Below, piece after piece: positions 47,162 through 56,810 of a stretch of 64,000 nt of DNA; position 1 is the first letter of the stretch, and the number at the start of each line of letters is the position of its first letter. The stretch is from assembly GCA_903843705.1 (NCBI GenBank), contig CAIMQW010000298.1, positions 1-64,000 of the forward strand, read 5' to 3'. This stretch comes from an uncultured Holophagaceae bacterium (GTDB lineage Bacteria > Acidobacteriota > Holophagae > Holophagales > Holophagaceae). A program made the position numbers and the translations under genes. The notes under the pieces are model-generated. The model saw only the letters and a list, made by a program, of their open reading frames with translations. It was not told the DNA's origin and ran no database searches.

Positions 47162-47892
47162 CTGGCGCTGGGCTGTCCGGGAAGCGCCTCCTCGTGACCG
47201 GGGCAGGCAGCGGCCTGGGCAGGGCCGCTGCGCGGCTGTTCCAGGCCCGCGGGGCAGAGGTGTTGCTGGTCGGCCGGCGTCTGGAGGCCCTGCAGGAGAC
47301 CTTGCCGGGTGCGGTGTGCATCGCCCTGGATCACGCCGACGAGGCCGCCGTCCGCGCCTTCGCCCAGAGCTGCCCCCCCCTGGATGGGCTGTTCCTGGCG
47401 GCGGGCGCTCTCCGCACTGGCGCAGTGGAGGCTTCCCCGGGAGCGGTCTTCGACGCAATGATCGCCGCCAACCTGCGTGGACCCTGGCTGCTGGCGCACC
47501 ACCTGGGCCCGCTCCTGAAGCCGGGCGCAAGCGTCGTGCTGGTAGGCTCCAACATCGCTCTGCGGGCCATCCCGGACAGCGCCGCCTACACCGTCGCCAA
47601 GGCCGGTGTGCACATGCTGGCCAAGGTCCTGGCCCTGGAGTGGGCGCCCCGGCAGATCCGCTGCAATGCCATCGCGCCTGGTCCTGTGCACACGCCCATG
47701 GTGGACAAGCGCCTAGCCGGCAGCGCCGATCCCGCCGGAGATCTGGCGCGGCTGGCCGGGGTGAATCCCCTGGGGCGCTTGGGCACCGCAACCGAGGTTG
47801 CGGCCCTTGCGGCCCACCTCCTGAGCGACGAGAGCGCCTGGACCACGGGGACCGTGATCCCCATCGATGGCGGTGCCGACGCGGTGTACTGA
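47158..47892 (+). CDS. Short-chain dehydrogenase/reductase
   Basis: VTGAGSGLGRAAARLF; YTVAKAGVHML; APGPVHTPM. Confidence 0.92.
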   Translation: MTGAGLSGKRLLVTGAGSGLGRAAARLFQARGAEVLLVGRRLEALQETLPGAVCIALDHADEAAVRAFAQSCPPLDGLFLAAGALRTGAVEASPGAVFDAMIAANLRGPWLLAHHLGPLLKPGASVVLVGSNIALRAIPDSAAYTVAKAGVHMLAKVLALEWAPRQIRCNAIAPGPVHTPMVDKRLAGSADPAGDLARLAGVNPLGRLGTATEVAALAAHLLSDESAWTTGTVIPIDGGADAVY

Positions 47893-47913
47893 CCCCGCCA
47901 CTCAGGCACACTG

Positions 47914-49161
47914 GTGCAAGGAGGCCCCGTGCCTGAAGCTGCCTGGCCTGTACCGCCTCAAGGCACCTGCCCGCTGCCTTCGGCGCTGGACGTGGACGTG
48001 GCCATCCTCGGCGCGGGCATCCACGGCGCGGCGCTGGCGCGGGAGCTGGGCCTGCGCGGCGTCTCCTGTGCCCTCGTGGACAAGGGCGAGGTGGGCGGCG
48101 GCACCAGCCAGTGGTCCAGCCAGCTGCTGCATGGCGGCATCCGCTACCTGCTCACGGGGGACATCCGCCAGATGCGCGAGGGGCTAGCCGAGCGGGCCGC
48201 CTGGGCGCGCATCGCGCCCCGCCGATGCCGCTGGGAGGCCTTCTGGATGCCCCACCGCTCCTGGCCCGAGGGCCTGGCCCACCGGATCGGTATCGGCCTC
48301 TATGACCACTGGGGCTCGGACCGCCCGGACTGGCCACCCGAACTGCGCCTGGGGCCAGTGCCGCAGGATGTCTTCCAGGCAGACCCGCGCAGCGTCCAGG
48401 CCCCTTTCCGGGGCGCCACGGCCTATGCGGACCTGATGACCTGGGACCGCGAGCTGACCAAGGACCTGGCGGCCTCCAGTGACGCGCTGGTCCTGGACTT
48501 CCACGACCCGGAGGCCTTCGAGGACGCGGGCGGCGAGCTGCGGACCCTGCGCCTGCGGGATCGCCGTGACGGCACCTGTCGGCAGCTCCGGGCCCGCCGG
48601 TGGGTGGGCGCGCTGGGCCCCTGGACCGACGGCGCCCTCGCGGCCTGGTTCGGCGAGACCCGCCCGCGCCTGCGCCTATCCGCGGGCATCCACCTTTGGT
48701 TCGACGCCCTGCCGGGCTGCGAGCGCCCCTGGGCCATCCGCCGACCCAAGGGCCGCATCCTCTTCGTGATCCCCCGGGACGGCCAGCTGCAGGTGGGCAC
48801 CACCGAGCGGGAGGTGACCGACGGCTGGGTGCCCATCGTCGTGGAGGAGCGCGAGGAGCTGTTCCAGGCCCTGGAGGAGAACCTCCCCGCCGTGCCCTGG
48901 CGCAGCCTGCCGGTGCGGGCCGAGGAGCTGGGTGTGCGGCCCCTCGTCGTCGCCGCCGGCCTCACCACCCACCTGAGCCGCGAGGCCATCCTGGAGCGGC
49001 ACCCCCGCTTCAGCAACCTCCACCTGGTGCTGGGCGGCAAGCTCACCACCGCCCGCGCCCTCATGGACCGCCTCGCCACAGACCTCACGGGTCAGCCCTG
49101 CAGTGCGTCTACCACCGAGCCCCTGCGCCTTTGGGATGGACACTCCCCAGCGTTCCGGTAG
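47914..49161 (+). CDS. FAD-dependent glycerol-3-phosphate dehydrogenase-like protein
   Basis: VAILGAGIHGAALARELGLRG; SQWSSQLLHGGIRYL; TTEREV. Confidence 0.82.
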   Translation: MQGGPVPEAAWPVPPQGTCPLPSALDVDVAILGAGIHGAALARELGLRGVSCALVDKGEVGGGTSQWSSQLLHGGIRYLLTGDIRQMREGLAERAAWARIAPRRCRWEAFWMPHRSWPEGLAHRIGIGLYDHWGSDRPDWPPELRLGPVPQDVFQADPRSVQAPFRGATAYADLMTWDRELTKDLAASSDALVLDFHDPEAFEDAGGELRTLRLRDRRDGTCRQLRARRWVGALGPWTDGALAAWFGETRPRLRLSAGIHLWFDALPGCERPWAIRRPKGRILFVIPRDGQLQVGTTEREVTDGWVPIVVEEREELFQALEENLPAVPWRSLPVRAEELGVRPLVVAAGLTTHLSREAILERHPRFSNLHLVLGGKLTTARALMDRLATDLTGQPCSASTTEPLRLWDGHSPAFR

Positions 49162-49178
49162 AATCATTCTTTCAGTAC

Positions 49179-49255
49179 GGTCCCGTAGCTCAGCTGGATA
49201 GAGCATCAGACTACGAATCTGAGGGTCGGACGTTCGAGTCGTCTCGGGACCACCA
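49179..49255 (+). tRNA. tRNA-Arg (anticodon ACG), CCA encoded
   Basis: GGTCCCG acceptor / CGGGACC; GCTCAGCTGGATAGAGC D-arm; CAGACTACGAATCTG anticodon arm; GTTCGAGTC T-loop; ACCA end. Confidence 0.97.
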
Positions 49256-49262
49256 AGAAAAC

Positions 49263-49285
49263 AGAGGCACTATATAGGTGCCTCT
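49263..49285 (+). terminator. Hairpin after tRNA-Arg: AGAGGCAC-tatatag-GTGCCTCT
   Basis: 8-bp perfect stem followed by TGTTAATTTT. Confidence 0.7.
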
Positions 49286-49522
49286 TGTTAATTTTAGACA
49301 TGCGGGTTTGCCCAAAAATGGCTGGGTGGCAAATGGGTGGCAGATCGGGGAAGAATTGCCACAACTCGCCTCGCTTGGGTGCCGGAAGAGAGCTTCGTAC
49401 GGTTCCACGGAATGTGACTTACAAATCCTGGGCTCTGAAAAAATTACGATGCTCCGGTGGGAAGCCAGATCCCCCAGGTTTGTCCCGAGAAGTCTGAGCT
49501 TGGCCACCTATGCGCACCTATA

Positions 49523-49586
49523 GCTCCGTTTGGGTCCCACCGTCACCCCCGCGAGGACACGGGTGACGGTGGGACCCTTACGGAGC
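49523..49586. repeat. Very long hairpin: GCTCCGT-TT-GGGTCCCACCGTCACCC / GGGTGACGGTGGGACCC-TT-ACGGAGC
   Basis: 24 complementary bp (7+17) around a symmetric TT/TT mismatch, 12-nt loop. Confidence 0.9.
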
Positions 49587-49627
49587 GTGCCAAAGCAGGA
49601 GTGCCGGAGAAGGTACAGTGGTTTGCC

Positions 49628-50407
49628 TCAGTACTCTGTTCGCTCCACGACCGTGGCCACCAGATGGCACACCATGGACACCCGCTCCGGTGTATCGGCG
49701 TCAAGGTAGTAGTCCGAAGCGATAAGCGCTCCCAAAATGTTCTCGCTGTGGGTCAACCACTGGAGAGTTCGAGCGACAGGCGGTACCGCCCAAAAGGTTT
49801 GAAGTTGTGTGATGCACCAACTCAAAGCAAGGGCGCTCTCAGACTCGACAGAGACGTCCTGGAGCCTGTAGGTGAGGTCCAGGAAATCGCTAACGGCCTC
49901 GTCTGACTTCAGGTACCGGGTGAGAGCACGGAAATCGAGGTGAATCCTAGGACTACTGATCGCCAGCCCTTCTATTGTCAGATGCTGGGTCAACGCCGAG
50001 CCCACCTGCCTCTGGGCCAAGCGAACCCTATCAGCAAGCTGGTAGTAGGTAGCTTCGTCCACGGCTTCGAACAGCGTTTCCAGAGCCTCAGGTTGAGTGA
50101 GCCACCTCGTTGCACGTGCAACGGTTCTCGAAGACCAATACTGCCCAAGGTGTTCGACAATCCGGGCCAAAGACCACATCGCTTCTTCTCTTGGTGTCAG
50201 ACATCCAAGTCGGCGGTAGCCGCCTCTGGCGCTGTCATACGGTCCGAGTTCGATGCTGCCCGCGACTTCGAAGAACATGTCTTCCCCAAGCACCATTTCG
50301 ACCAGGGTCGGAATGAAGGCTGCATCGTCTGGGATTGCCGGTTCAGGCTGCATCGTCGCTCCAGGGGCCAACGGTCGGCCCATAACCTTCGGGTCCCCGC
50401 CTCCCAT
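49628..50407 (-). CDS. Hypothetical island protein
   Basis: About 260 aa from ATG 50407; no recognised family; the longer called ORF translates the tandem repeat at 50417-50461. Confidence 0.6.
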   Translation of the reverse strand: MGGGDPKVMGRPLAPGATMQPEPAIPDDAAFIPTLVEMVLGEDMFFEVAGSIELGPYDSARGGYRRLGCLTPREEAMWSLARIVEHLGQYWSSRTVARATRWLTQPEALETLFEAVDEATYYQLADRVRLAQRQVGSALTQHLTIEGLAISSPRIHLDFRALTRYLKSDEAVSDFLDLTYRLQDVSVESESALALSWCITQLQTFWAVPPVARTLQWLTHSENILGALIASDYYLDADTPERVSMVCHLVATVVERTEY

Positions 50408-50416
50408 GGGTCGGAC

Positions 50417-50461
50417 CGGGAACGACGTGAGCGGGAACGACGTGAGCGGGAACGACGTGAG
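50417..50461. repeat. 3 x 15-bp tandem repeat (CGGGAACGACGTGAG)3
   Basis: Three exact consecutive units; diverged single copy near 57563-57583. Confidence 0.9.
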
Positions 50462-50742
50462 CGGGAAGCGAAGCGGGTAGAGCCAGGGGCGGCGGAAGAG
50501 GACCCGAAGTGGCCCGACCGGATGGACCCTGGGGCAGGGATGAAGGCGGGCCAACTCGAAGTGGTCAGGAATTAATGGACACCAAATGGCAAATAGGTTG
50601 GTGTATCCGTCTGTCATGCCTGTACAGACTGAGGTTTCGGGCGACATTTCAAATCGGACCCTGCTAGGTTCTATGCATACCTGACAGAGCGTTTGTGACC
50701 CGTCCTGCCGCATTTCCACCCACCACGGAGTCCGTGATCCCC

Positions 50743-52197
50743 ATGTTCGAGCAGACCTTCAAGAACATCGACGACATCCTGCACAAGGATGCCGGGTGCA
50801 CCAGTGAACTGGACTACACGGAGCAGTCCTCCTGGCTGCTGTTCCTGAAGTACCTGGATGCCCTGGAGGAGGACAAGGCCACCGAGGCTGCCCTGGACAG
50901 CAAGACCTTCAGCTTCATCCTGGACAAGCCGTTCCGGTGGGGGACCTGGGCGGCGCCGAAGGGCAGGGATGGGAAACTAGACCACAACAAGGCCCTGACG
51001 GGGGATGACCTCCGGGACTTCGTGAACCAGAAGCTTTTCCCCTACCTGCACGGCTTCAAGCAGAAGGCCAGCGGACCGGACACCATCGAATACAAGGTCG
51101 GGGAGATCTTCGGGGAGATCAAGAACCGCATCCAGAGTGGCTACAACCTCCGGGAGGTCATCGACCTGGTGGACGAACTCCGATTCAAGTCCCAGGACGA
51201 GAAGCATGAACTCTCCCACCTATATGAAGCCAAGATCAAGAACATGGGCAACGCCGGGCGTAACGGCGGCGAGTATTACACGCCCCGGCCCCTTATCCGG
51301 GCCATCGTCCAGGTGGTTCAGCCCAAGATCGGTCAACGCATCTATGACCCGGCAGTGGGGTCGGCAGGATTTTTGTGCGAGTCCTTCGAGTTCCTGAAGC
51401 AGAAGAAGGGGCTCACCGTCACGGAGTCCCAGACCCTCCAGAAGAAGACCTTCTACGGCAAGGAGAAAAAGAGCCTGGCCTATGTCATCGGGATCATGAA
51501 CATGATCCTCCACGGCATCGACGCCCCGAACATCATCCACACGAACACCCTGGCCGAGAACCTATCGGACATCCAGGAGAAGGACCGCTACGACATCGTG
51601 CTGGCCAATCCGCCCTTCGGCGGTAAGGAGCGGGCTGAGGTCCAGCAGAACTTCCCGATTCGGACGGGCGAGACCGCCTACCTGTTCCTCCAGCACTTCA
51701 TCAAGAGTTTGAAGGCCGGGGGCAGGGCAGGCATCGTCATCAAGAACACCTTCCTCAGCAACAACGACAACGCCTCCATGTCCCTACGGAAGAAGCTGCT
51801 GGAGGAGTGCAACCTACATACGGTCTTGGACTGCCCCGGTGGCACCTTCCAGGGTGCGGGCGTTAAGACCGTGGTGCTGTTCTTCGAGAAGGGTGCACCC
51901 ACCCAGAAGGTTTGGTATTACCAACTCCAGCCAGGCCGGAACATGGGGAAGACCAACCCGTTGAACGATGAGGACCTGTCCGAGTTCATGGCCTTGCAGA
52001 AGACCCTGGCAAACTCGCCCAAGTCCTGGTCCGTGGATATAAAGGCCATTGATATGGCCAGCTTTGACCTGTCGGTGAAGAACCCCAGCGGAGGCGAGGA
52101 AGTTGTCCTTCGGACCCCGGAAGACATCCTGGATGAGATCGCGGCCCTGGATGCCGAGAGTGCCGAGGCGTTGGCAACCATCCGGGGGCTGTTGTGA
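50743..52197 (+). CDS. hsdM: Type I restriction-modification system methyltransferase subunit
   Basis: YYTPRPLIRAIVQVVQP; DPAVGSAGFLCESFEF; DIVLANPPFGGKE (NPPF). Confidence 0.96.
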   Translation: MFEQTFKNIDDILHKDAGCTSELDYTEQSSWLLFLKYLDALEEDKATEAALDSKTFSFILDKPFRWGTWAAPKGRDGKLDHNKALTGDDLRDFVNQKLFPYLHGFKQKASGPDTIEYKVGEIFGEIKNRIQSGYNLREVIDLVDELRFKSQDEKHELSHLYEAKIKNMGNAGRNGGEYYTPRPLIRAIVQVVQPKIGQRIYDPAVGSAGFLCESFEFLKQKKGLTVTESQTLQKKTFYGKEKKSLAYVIGIMNMILHGIDAPNIIHTNTLAENLSDIQEKDRYDIVLANPPFGGKERAEVQQNFPIRTGETAYLFLQHFIKSLKAGGRAGIVIKNTFLSNNDNASMSLRKKLLEECNLHTVLDCPGGTFQGAGVKTVVLFFEKGAPTQKVWYYQLQPGRNMGKTNPLNDEDLSEFMALQKTLANSPKSWSVDIKAIDMASFDLSVKNPSGGEEVVLRTPEDILDEIAALDAESAEALATIRGLL

Positions 52198-53360
52198 AGG
52201 CTGGGTGGGAAAGGAAAAAACTTCGAGATGTCTGCAGGCTCATTAATGGACGAGCGTACAGCAAACCAGAATTGTTGAATTCAGGGAAATACCCAGTGCT
52301 CCGCGTAGGTAATTTTTTTACTAACAACAGTTGGTACTACTCTGACCTTGAGCTTGATTCAGATAAGTATTGCGAAGACGGTGATCTGCTATATGCCTGG
52401 TCCGCTTCGTTTGGTCCGCGAATTTGGAACGGGCCGAAGGTCATATTCCATTACCACATCTGGAAGGTAGATCCTGATCAGTCCCTAATTGACAAGGGCT
52501 TCCTATTCAATTGGTTTCTATGGGATATGGAGCAGATAAAACTTGATCAAGGAACTGGAACAACAATGATGCATGTTGGGAAAGGTTCCATGGATGACCG
52601 GGATATTTGGATTCCCCCACTTCCCGAGCAAAAGCGCATTGTTGCCATCCTCGACGAAGCCTTCAACAGCATCGCCATTGCGAAGGCTAACGCCGAACAG
52701 AACCTTCAGAATGCTCAAGATGTGTTTGAGAGTTTCCTTCAATCCACCTTCAGCCAGTCCGGCAAAGGTTGGGTTGCCAAGAGGCTGTCAGATGTATGCA
52801 GAGAAATTACTGTTGGTCATGTCGGATCAATGGCCAAGCGCTACCAAGAGAGTGGTATCCCTTTTCTTCGTTCCCAAAACATCCGCCCGTTTGAAGTGTC
52901 GCTAGACAATGTCGTATTCATTGATTATGCGTTCCATTCTGAACTGAAAAAGTCACGACTACGCCCCGGTGACCTCGCCATTGTCAGAACTGGGTATCCC
53001 GGTACGGCGGCGGTCATCCCATCAGACCTCGTTGATGCAAATTGTAGTGATCTCGTCATTGTTAGACCTGGCAAAGAAATCAATCCGCACTACCTCGCCG
53101 CATTTTTCAACTCCACCTACGGCAAGAGTCTTGTGCTTGGGAAAATAGTTGGCGCGGCCCAGAAACACTTCAATGTCACATCGGCGAAGGAAGTCGCGTT
53201 GCACATCCCACCAATGCCCTACCAGCAAGCCTGTGTTGATAAGGTGGATACAATCCGATCCGAAACCCAACAATTAGAATGCATCTATCAACAGAAGACC
53301 GCTGCCCTTGATGAACTGAAGCAGTCCCTCCTTCACCGTGCCTTCAACGGCGACCTTTGA
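52194..53360 (+). CDS. hsdS: Type I restriction-modification system specificity subunit
   Basis: Two target-recognition-domain halves; PLPEQKRIVAILDEAFNSI linker; LDELKQSLLHRAFNGDL C-terminus; 4-nt overlap with hsdM. Confidence 0.95.
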   Translation: MKAGWERKKLRDVCRLINGRAYSKPELLNSGKYPVLRVGNFFTNNSWYYSDLELDSDKYCEDGDLLYAWSASFGPRIWNGPKVIFHYHIWKVDPDQSLIDKGFLFNWFLWDMEQIKLDQGTGTTMMHVGKGSMDDRDIWIPPLPEQKRIVAILDEAFNSIAIAKANAEQNLQNAQDVFESFLQSTFSQSGKGWVAKRLSDVCREITVGHVGSMAKRYQESGIPFLRSQNIRPFEVSLDNVVFIDYAFHSELKKSRLRPGDLAIVRTGYPGTAAVIPSDLVDANCSDLVIVRPGKEINPHYLAAFFNSTYGKSLVLGKIVGAAQKHFNVTSAKEVALHIPPMPYQQACVDKVDTIRSETQQLECIYQQKTAALDELKQSLLHRAFNGDL

Positions 53361-53382
53361 ACCGAATAACAAAAGGACAGAC

Positions 53383-54303
53383 ATGACCAGCGACGGAAAG
53401 AGTTTGGAAGCGCTGGTTGCCTTCGTCGAGAAGACACTTCTTCCTGGAGGGTTTCATGTCGTATCAAATCAGAAAATTTTCAATGACGACGGGATTCAAA
53501 TAGCCGAATTCGACATCGAGATCAGAGGTAAAGTTGGAACCACTGAATTTATTTGGCTAATTGAATGTCGAGACCGTCCAAGCGAGGGCCCTGCGCCTGG
53601 ATCATGGATTGAACAACTTGTTGGGCGTCGAACTCGTTTCGGTTTCAACAAGGTGACTGCTGTCTCCACGACCGGGTTTACAGCCGGTGCCATCGAATTC
53701 GCCTCTCAACAAGGGATAGAACTTCGAGAAGTGGCATCAGTCTCGCCCGAATCGTTTGGATCCTGGTTGGTACTTCGCCACATAAGCCAGGTGGAGCAGC
53801 TTGTGAACCTGGAGGCCATGCAATTGAATATTGCCCCTTCCGAAGATGGCGAGCGAATGGTGGCACTTGCAGAAATCCTTAATTGCACTCTGATCTCTGA
53901 AAAGCTGCTCAAGGCGGTCAAGACTGGAGAAATCGTACGAGGGTGTGATGCATTCTGTGCTGCGGTAATGCAAACAGAATTACCCTTTGATGGTCTATTA
54001 ATGAATGGTCCGGGGAAGGAAGTTCGGCTTCAAGTCGAATATCCGAGCGATGATCATTTCGTCGTCGAAACTCCTGCTGGTCCAATCCGCATTTTGTCCA
54101 TCAATTTTATTGGGACATTGTCCATAAAGGAGACCCTCCTTCCGCTTGTCGATACGCATGAATATCGGCATATCGAGACGGGTTCCCCTATCTCTCAACA
54201 TGCGGTATTCGCAACTACTGAGGTTCATGGAACGAAGGTGAACTTTGAATTTCATAAACTTCCTGAATCTGGCCAAGGCTACCTGGTGATTAGAAGAGCC
54301 TAA
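53383..54303 (+). CDS. Mrr-like (PD-(D/E)XK fold) restriction-endonuclease domain protein between hsdS and hsdR
   Basis: AEFDIEIRGKVGTTEFIWLIECRDR catalytic-type region; NKVTAVSTTGFTAGAIEFASQQGIELREV typical of Mrr_cat. Confidence 0.65.
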   Translation: MTSDGKSLEALVAFVEKTLLPGGFHVVSNQKIFNDDGIQIAEFDIEIRGKVGTTEFIWLIECRDRPSEGPAPGSWIEQLVGRRTRFGFNKVTAVSTTGFTAGAIEFASQQGIELREVASVSPESFGSWLVLRHISQVEQLVNLEAMQLNIAPSEDGERMVALAEILNCTLISEKLLKAVKTGEIVRGCDAFCAAVMQTELPFDGLLMNGPGKEVRLQVEYPSDDHFVVETPAGPIRILSINFIGTLSIKETLLPLVDTHEYRHIETGSPISQHAVFATTEVHGTKVNFEFHKLPESGQGYLVIRRA

Positions 54304-54336
54304 GATTTCTGAGTAACAGTTTGTGAATGGGTACAA

Positions 54337-56646
54337 ATGAACGAGGCCGAAACCCGAGCAGAGCACATTGACCCCGCCCTGAAGGCGGCGGGGTGGGGCG
54401 TGGTCGAGGGTAGCCGTGTCCTGCGAGAATATGGCATCACGCAAGGGCGGCTCCAAGGTGGCGGCAAACGGGCCAAGGCTGAGGTCGCGGACTATGTGCT
54501 GGTATACCGAAACACCAAGCTGGCTGTGGTGGAGGCCAAAGCCTGGGATAAGCCCTATACGGAGGGCGTGGGCCAGGCCAAGAGCTACGCCGCCAAACTG
54601 GCCGTCCGGTTCACATACGCCACCAACGGGCAGGCCATCTACGGCATGGACATGGAGATGGGGCAGGAGGGGGATGTACCGGTCTTCCCCAGCCCGGATG
54701 AACTCTGGAACCGGGTCTACGCCAAGGAGAACGCCTGGCGGGATCGGTTCTCTGCCGTCCCCTTCGAGGACAAGGGCGGCTCCCATCCTGGCCGCTACTA
54801 CCAGGACATCGCTGTCCTGAGGGTCCTGGAGGCCATCACAGCCGGGAAGGATCGCATTTTGCTCACCCTGGCCACGGGCACGGGCAAGACCTTCATCGCC
54901 TTCCAGATCGCCTGGAAGCTGTTCCACAGCCGCTGGAACCTGACCGGTGAACCCACCCGCAGGCCCAGGATTCTCTTCCTGGCTGATCGGAACATTCTGG
55001 CTAACCAAGCCTACAACGCCTTCTCGGCCTTTCCGGATGACGCATTGGTTCGAATCGCGCCGGACGAGATCCGCAAGAAGGGCAAGGTCCCAAAGAACGG
55101 GAGCATCTTCTTCACCATTTTCCAGACCTTCATGTGCGGCCCGAACGATTCGGAATATTTCGGGGAATACCCACCGGACTTCTTCGACTTCATCGTGATC
55201 GATGAGTGCCACCGGGGCGGGGCCAAGGACGAAAGCTCTTGGCGGGGCATCCTGGACTACTTCGCCCCAGCGGTGAAGCTTGGCCTCACGGCCACACCCA
55301 AGCGCACGGACAATGTGGACACCTACGCCTACTTCGGGGAGCCGGTGTTCGTCTATTCCCTGAAGGAAGGCATCAACGATGGCTTCCTGACGCCCTTCAA
55401 GGTCAAGCAGATCGCCACGACCCTGGATGAGTATGTCTACACCCCGGATGACATCCTGATTGAAGGGGAGGTCGAGGAAGGGAAGCGGTACACCGAGCCG
55501 GACTTCAACAGGATCATCGAGATTAAGGAGCGAGAAGCCTACCGGGTGAAGGTCTTCATGGAGCAGATGACCCAGGATGAAAAGTCCCTGGTGTTCTGTG
55601 CCACCCAGGCTCACGCCCTGGCGGTGCGTGACCTCATCAACCAGATGAGCACCAGTACCAACCCGCTCTACTGTGTCCGGGTCACGGCCAATGACGGGGC
55701 CTTGGGTGACCAGCACCTGCGGGACTTCCAGGACAATGAGAAGACCATCCCCACTATCCTGACCACCTCCCAGAAGCTATCCACCGGCGTGGATGCCCGG
55801 AATATCCGAAACATCGTCCTCATGCGACCGGTGAACTCCATGATCGAGTTCAAGCAGATCATCGGACGGGGTACCCGGCTCTTCGAGGGCAAGGACTACT
55901 TCACCATCTACGACTTTGTGCAGGCCCACCACCACTTCAACGACCCGGAGTGGGATGGGGAACCTGAGGAACTGGAGCAGGCCGGTGATGGACCCAAGCG
56001 GATCGTCGAACAAGCCGCCCCCGATCCGAAGGAGAAGGATCCAGACCTTGAAAGGACGCAGAAGACCAAGATCAAGTTGGCCGATGGGAAGGAACGGACC
56101 ATCCAACACATGATGTCCACCACCTTCTGGAGCGCCGATGGCAGGCCCATGTCGGCGGCCCAGTTCCTGGAGAACATGTTTGGGGCCCTGCCGGAGTTCT
56201 TCAAGAATGAGACCGAGCTAAGGCTCATCTGGAGCAAGCCAGATACCCGGAAGGCCCTGCTGGCGGGCCTATCGGACAAGGGGTTTGGCCGGGACACCAT
56301 GACGGAGATGCAGCGGATCATCGAGGCCGAGAACAGTGACCTGTTCGATGTGCTGGCCTATGTCGCCTTCGCCCTGCACCCCGAAACCCGCGAGGCCCGT
56401 GCCGACCAGGCCAAGGTCCTCATCCACAGCAACTACTCTGACAAGCAGCGAGGTTTCCTGGAGTTTGTCCTGGCCCAGTACGTGGAGCAGGGCGTGGACG
56501 AACTAGACCAGGAGCGTTTGTCACCCCTGCTCAGGCTGAAGTACCACAACGCCATTCAGGATGCCGTTGCCGACCTGGGAAGCGTGGAGGAGATCAGGGA
56601 TGCCTTCACCGGCTTCCAGCGGTTCCTGTATGAATCTGTTGGATAG
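54337..56646 (+). CDS. hsdR: Type I restriction-modification system endonuclease/helicase subunit (EcoEI-type)
   Basis: VVEAKAWDKPYTEGVGQAKSYA nuclease motif; LATGTGKTFIAFQI; DECHRGG; QIIGRGTRLFEGKDYFTIYDF. Confidence 0.96.
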   Translation: MNEAETRAEHIDPALKAAGWGVVEGSRVLREYGITQGRLQGGGKRAKAEVADYVLVYRNTKLAVVEAKAWDKPYTEGVGQAKSYAAKLAVRFTYATNGQAIYGMDMEMGQEGDVPVFPSPDELWNRVYAKENAWRDRFSAVPFEDKGGSHPGRYYQDIAVLRVLEAITAGKDRILLTLATGTGKTFIAFQIAWKLFHSRWNLTGEPTRRPRILFLADRNILANQAYNAFSAFPDDALVRIAPDEIRKKGKVPKNGSIFFTIFQTFMCGPNDSEYFGEYPPDFFDFIVIDECHRGGAKDESSWRGILDYFAPAVKLGLTATPKRTDNVDTYAYFGEPVFVYSLKEGINDGFLTPFKVKQIATTLDEYVYTPDDILIEGEVEEGKRYTEPDFNRIIEIKEREAYRVKVFMEQMTQDEKSLVFCATQAHALAVRDLINQMSTSTNPLYCVRVTANDGALGDQHLRDFQDNEKTIPTILTTSQKLSTGVDARNIRNIVLMRPVNSMIEFKQIIGRGTRLFEGKDYFTIYDFVQAHHHFNDPEWDGEPEELEQAGDGPKRIVEQAAPDPKEKDPDLERTQKTKIKLADGKERTIQHMMSTTFWSADGRPMSAAQFLENMFGALPEFFKNETELRLIWSKPDTRKALLAGLSDKGFGRDTMTEMQRIIEAENSDLFDVLAYVAFALHPETREARADQAKVLIHSNYSDKQRGFLEFVLAQYVEQGVDELDQERLSPLLRLKYHNAIQDAVADLGSVEEIRDAFTGFQRFLYESVG

Positions 56647-56810
56647 GATCCCGGTCCAATTTTGGCTTTGTCGAAATCGCGTTGCACATGGCCTACTTGT
56701 GCCCCAGGAGTTCAATAGGGGCATTTCGGAGGTAGCCCTGGAGTGCCTGCTGATCCTTGGGCTACTTCGAGCGACCAATGGAGCTTCGGAACCTGAAGGT
56801 TGAGGAGAAC

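Noticed and set aside
49211-49507. 98-aa ORF containing WWSRDDSNVRPSDS
   Set aside because: This peptide is the antisense translation of the tRNA-Arg 3' end, a common mis-annotation.
50417-50461. CRISPR array
   Set aside because: Contiguous 15-bp tandem repeats without spacers and no cas genes; no CRISPR array seen anywhere in the window.
53998-55716. 572-aa ORF antisense to hsdR and the Mrr-like gene
   Set aside because: Covers two genes with clear conserved motifs on the other strand.
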